Shown: in pieces, positions 37,201 through 43,200 of the stretch
Numbering within the stretch: position 1 is the first letter of the stretch
Layout: each line of letters starts with the position of its first letter
DNA from: Prostheceraeus crozeri
Lineage: Eukaryota > Platyhelminthes > Polycladida > Euryleptidae
Assembly (NCBI GenBank): GCA_907163375.1
Contig: CAJQUW010007429.1
Location: forward strand, 62,001-126,000
Length of the DNA: 64,000 nucleotides
Direction of reading: 5' to 3'
The notes under the pieces: generated by a model
What the model was told of the DNA's origin: nothing
What the model saw: only the letters and a program-made list of their open reading frames with translations
Database searches by the model: none
Program-made: the position numbers and the translations under genes

Positions 37201-40200
37201 CCATGTAGATATGGGTGTATACTCGTATTGTGCAGTATATCTTTTCAAACGCAAAAATATCAATTAAGAGGATTTTGATTTCTTAAACATGTTTCCATTT
37301 ATTTCACGCTTTCTTACAAAGTATATACGAGTACAGCATTGACCTAAAACTTACTGAATGAAGGAATGAATTAATCTAAAATTTGAGGGGTGTGATCATG
37401 GAATTGACTTTCAAGAATAATTCCTCACATCGCAACATGATCACATTAAATAATATAAAAATGATAGTGATGTCATTCAGTGATAGTGATAATAATTACA
37501 TCAACGTGCGAAATGAATATCATAAAGAACATATAAAACATTTATACAATTATTGATCCCGTGTTGAAACTACAAACTTCCAAATAGCAGTGTCTGAAGT
37601 GTAGTAGACGGTCGCCTAGACATCCATAACAGCATTAAGTATGTGAAAACGTCTGCCGCAGCAGACTTTTGTTATGAATAGTGAAGAGATTACTCAAATT
37701 GGCCTTGGCGTCAGTATAATATTGCTGGATAATTTCGGTCTTTTAATGATAAATTGGAGCATGATTCATTGGTATAGTTAAGTTCACCATGTCATGGCGC
37801 CCCTCTACTATCAGAATTTCCGGTTCTGGCACTGCAATTTTAGAAGTTCATGGCTGAAACAAAAAACAAAACATCTAACACGCTGGATCGAAAATTACAC
37901 CCAAACCATCAAACGTGCATTGCGTAATATCCAATAGCATAATTATTCAATCCAATAACATATGATGAATGAAATATAGCATAAAGCAGGTGATGGACAG
38001 ATATTACAAGAATATTTTGCAAACATTTTGTACGTTATAATTAATCAATTTGGAAGCGATAATTTGACATGTAGATCAAACTAATAGAGATGATTTAACG
38101 GCGATTATTATCTATCGGTAAAAAATGTGTAAATGTTTTGGTCTGTGATTTAAATACCGTGGGTAATCCCATTTCTAAAATCAACAACTTATGGCTATGA
38201 AAACCAAATTGAAATTACACTAGCATTTACAGTGACTTTGTGCATATTGACTTACAAGTAAAATTTTGAAAAACGAAGACAAGGTCAATAATGAATTGTA
38301 TTGAAGTGCTTTCAACTACTTCTTAGACAGTCTACCACGCAAAATTTTCAAAATAAGATGCAAAATGAATACTACGGTGAATTCTAGATATCATTTTACA
38401 TACAACTATGCATTACATTCATTCCAGGTCTTTTGGCCTTGATAAAATATCTCTCACAAATTTTGCGTTCGCAACCATAAGTGAAATTTCGTTGTAAGAT
38501 TTCTACTTTAATGTTATTACCAGATAGAGGCAATCAATGTTTTGACAAAAAATGTTGGCGAACAAGGTTGTTATTGCAATTAAGATGTTCTTGCATTCTC
38601 GTTCTCATGGTACACTGCGTTTCACCAATATAATTATCATTACATTTATTACATTTGATCGCATAAACAACATTTTTCAAATAGCAAATATGACTATTTT
38701 TACAAAGGCAAGACTTACAAGGAAATGAATCTTTCTTTTTATTTGACTTATTAGAGATGGTGAAGTTGCGAAAACAGGTTTTACATTCAAAACTGGAATT
38801 TTGTGTAACTCAGAATGAATTTTTCTTGCCTGCGTTCCGCTTCACTAATGTTTACAAACGCAAAATTGTGAGACATTTTATCAAAGACAAAAGACCTGGA
38901 ATCAATGTGATTTATAGTTGTATGCAAAATGATATCTGGAATTCACCATAGTATTCAGTTTGCATATTATTTTGAAAATTTTCTTTGGTAGACTGCCAAA
39001 GACATTTTCCTTCTTTTCTAATGCTCCGTTGTAGGTAGTTGTTGTTTTATTGAATTGACAAAGACGTAGTCGCAAGCTCTTTAATACAAATTATTATTGA
39101 CCTTGTCTTCGTTTTTTCAAAATTAAGCAATTAGGTCAATGGTGAACCGAATAAATAACTTGTATGTAGTACATAATTGCAATGAACTTTCAGTTAACAG
39201 TACATACATGTACACGTACTCTCTGGTAGATTATTAACACAATTGCTTTGAAAGTATTGTAGCACTATTTGCATTGTCCACAACCACCAGGTGTTTTGAA
39301 GGTACAGTTTCTCACTCGCCTGTCTATGAAAGTCAGAACAATATTCCAAAGTATCATTACGAAACTTCAAAATTGCATCCGACTCTTACTTAACATTTCG
39401 TTACTAGATTTGATAATTGGTTGGCAAAAAAGTACCGTCAATCAACGTGTAACATTAGAAACTAATAAGAAATCCAAACAAAACGATTAATGAATTTCGA
39501 AGGATATTTCATCGTAGTTGGCTAATCTAATAGATCTTATTGTCTCTACATTTAAATTTAATGGTGGTTATGAGTTTTTGGCGCTACCTGACTTTTCATG
39601 AATTCACGAGCACTTAATCAAATGATCATCTAATTGAATTTCACTATTGAATTATTTGCTGAATAGTTCATTAGGAAAATGAAATCATCATGATAGAGTT
39701 ATTTACATGAACTGGTCAAATTGTAAGTAGAAGGGTGTTACATTTTCTATGCTCACGTCCTTTGATTACTAAAATCATAGATGAAAACTTTTTTTTGGAA
39801 AATGCTCTGACCAGTCATTGTGTAATAGTTGAGTTGGAAAGAGTCAGGTTTTTAAAGATGTTAATTATTATTATTATTATTACTTTTCTTATGTACAAAA
39901 TTTTTTGATCACCATCCAGTAATCATCTTCATGTACAAAAGTAAGAAAAGTAATAATAATGAATAGATGAAAACATTCAAGGCTCATTTAAAAGCTAACT
40001 AACACAACAGTTTCCGTACTTCGAAATTTGTTGCTGATGTACGGTGTTGTTCGGTAATAACAGCGCATTGAAGCGATTGCATTTTTCTCTTACACCGATA
40101 AATTTCATTAATGAGTTATCATAAAAAGCGCAGTTTGCGATTGCATAGTATATTATAGAAGTCATTCAGGCATCACACACCCTGCATCCTGTATTCTTGC

Positions 40201-43200
40201 AGTTAATTAGCTATCATGAGTATCAGTATATCAGCATCAGTTTTTATCAGGATATCATGAATAAGCAATTTTGTTTTAAAGAAGCGTTCATTCGCAAAAG
40301 CATTTTTTCTTCAAAACTTGCTTATTTCGCTAGTCCATCGTAAATCAGATAATATTAAAACTGCTTCAATTCATTTGAAATTTATTAACTTCATAAAAAA
40401 CTCAAGTCATGAAATACATGAATATACAATTGTATGTGGAATATACAATGATGTAGAAATAAACGAGTTTCCAAGTGTATATTGAAACATCTATGCGCAA
40501 ACCAACACCTTTTAATGCATGATTAATAAGTTGCAAATGAGACAAATAAATGTAAGTACATCAAACAGCTGACATTTCATTCTTGCAGAAATGCATCGCC
40601 GAAAGTGATGGAATATAATACAGCCTCATTCATAGGACTGGTGTCTACCTACAAAACCACATGCATATCAGCAAGCAGCTCAATGTTAACTTATATGGCA
40701 TTAATATTACTCCCGATACTCATTTGCATCTTCAATTTATAATCTACACTAAATCCAAAACGACCTCACGCATTTGCATGTAGAAATGCGAGAAAGTTTT
40801 CTTGAATTTAATGCACATAAAAAATAAATTTGACAAACATTGTGTCACAACACAACTCACTTTTTCCAGCTCCCTGTCCAGCCGCGTGTCGCGAGGTCTC
40901 ACTCGCGGCTTCGGTTCACGAGCTCGAGGTGCCTGTTGTGAGGGATTATTCAACATTTGACGTATAGTATCCTCATACCGACGCTGAGTTAACGTATCAT
41001 CATAGCGTGGCGAATCACTCATGAATCGGCCTGCTTTACGAGTTCGCTCATGCTCTGCTTTCTCTTGTAGATGCTGGTTGTACTCGCGGTTACGTTCATC
41101 TCTTCGGCGAGCGATCGCTGATAGGCGATCGGATAAACCGATAAGCGATTTATTATTGGCTTCATCTAGTGTTTTAGCATCACGGACGACCTCGTCTTGC
41201 TATGAGACATGAATGAAATAGTCAGGTCAATTAATAGCTACGAGAAACAAACACAAATCATAGAAAAGGTTTATCTTTATCAGTGAAAGGCGAGACAAAC
41301 TCCTGATGATATTGTAAATGTCATAATGATGAATTTAATGAATCTAACATTCACAGCAACAAAATTCTGACAAAATGTGACACTTCTTCTGAGTACTATC
41401 CAAGGTAGGCTGAAACAATTATGTTTACTTGTAAAAACAATAAAAGAAAGCTCAAAGTAGTTCGGTGATTTTCCCTTACTAAAATTATACATCATTAAGT
41501 TTGTGCTATATCTCGCCAAAATTTGACATAAATGTTTTGAAAGGAGCAGATTGTAGTTGAATTTGAACAGATTATAATGCTATGTCTAATATGCGTGTAA
41601 ATGGTGATTCTATAAATAATTATGACATATTTATGTGAATTTTAATGCCATTTTAGCCAAACTACGATAATTATGATGCCACTTATAGTTACGTATGATT
41701 GTGGTTCACTTCACCGACACATTGATGTCATGGATTTGAGTCATTTCATTGCATTTGGTCGTTTCATGAATGTTCATGTCCAGAGTCAGAGGATATAGGA
41801 GTCGCTGACAATGCTCAAAAATATCATAGCTTGATGTCTATGAATTATTGAGTTAATTTATGTTTTTAGCTGTCTGGATGCATCATACTCTTGAGTGAAT
41901 ATCATCCACATGTCGATGAAATGAACCAATATAGTGTCGATGAAGTGCACCACCATATTTACAGATGTTATGCAATTTTTCATTATCATTATCTTCTTCA
42001 TAAAAGAGATATACGATTTTGAAAAATCTCGTTTTTTCTTGAAAACAACGTGTAATTCTTCTCTTCCTATATTTATTCTTTTGTCATCTTAATTGCCTGC
42101 GTACAGTTTCTGAAGATTGTGATGTACAAGTATCTGATCTCACATTTTCCAATCATAAAATCACGTTATACAAATGATGATAAACGTTTAACGTCAAAAG
42201 ATCCGTATTAAATGAAATTTATTGTATCACAATATTGGGACGACTCACATATTGATGAGCAAAAATGCATTCTTTATGTTACAAAATTGCAATTGACAAG
42301 TAAAAAAGAACGAAAACGCTTCCATGATTCAACAGTCGATCAATATATTAAATAGAAATCTGGCTGCATAAAATAGATTTCCAAATTCTGTATTCAAATA
42401 AATCGGAACCGCTGAGGTAAGCATAATTTAAATCCAACTCCAATTTGGGAAATATTAACGGATTCAATGCTGTGAAGCAGAGTTGATCCTTAAGTCCCTA
42501 AACTTGAATTCAAATGAAAGAAGAGATCATGTGTGTTGTGAAGTATTATGTTTTTCTAATTTCACTCCCAACTTCTTTCTAATGGGCCACCCCAGCCTCG
42601 TACGATGCTTAGAACACAGGTAACTTGTGTTTGGTTGATCATGAAAATTTTCTCTCATTTAGAAAATAATTTGAGTGCAAATGGGCTAGATTAAAAATTA
42701 AACAACACAATTCTCCAAGCTGTTAAACAATGGGACAGGTTGAGGTCTCAATTATCAAAGTCAATAGGAGTGAATGTTCGAAATCTCGGCAACACTTTCC
42801 TTCAATCTGACTGATTCATGAAAATTGTAAGTTGATGCTTGTAGCAAATATTGTCATTTTGCACATTAGCTTGTAATTTACTTAATTTAACTTTTCACTT
42901 ATAATATGAACAAACGAAGTATCGAATTGAACTTGTTTTGAAACTGCATACTTTTTTTGATTGATAATTGATGATTATTGAAGTTGGAAAATAAGCCAGA
43001 TTGCTGAAATTGATACTTTTGATTCAATTTTCCAAATTTTCGTCTACAAAACGGTCAAATTAACTTTCAAATTTTGGAAAATTAGCTTAATAACATCAGC
43101 ATTATCAGATAAGTTTATTCTCCAACTTTGTTAATCATCCTGAAATATCGCTAGTAAACACAAGCAATGCCAATATTTCACAGTTGCTCACACATAATTT

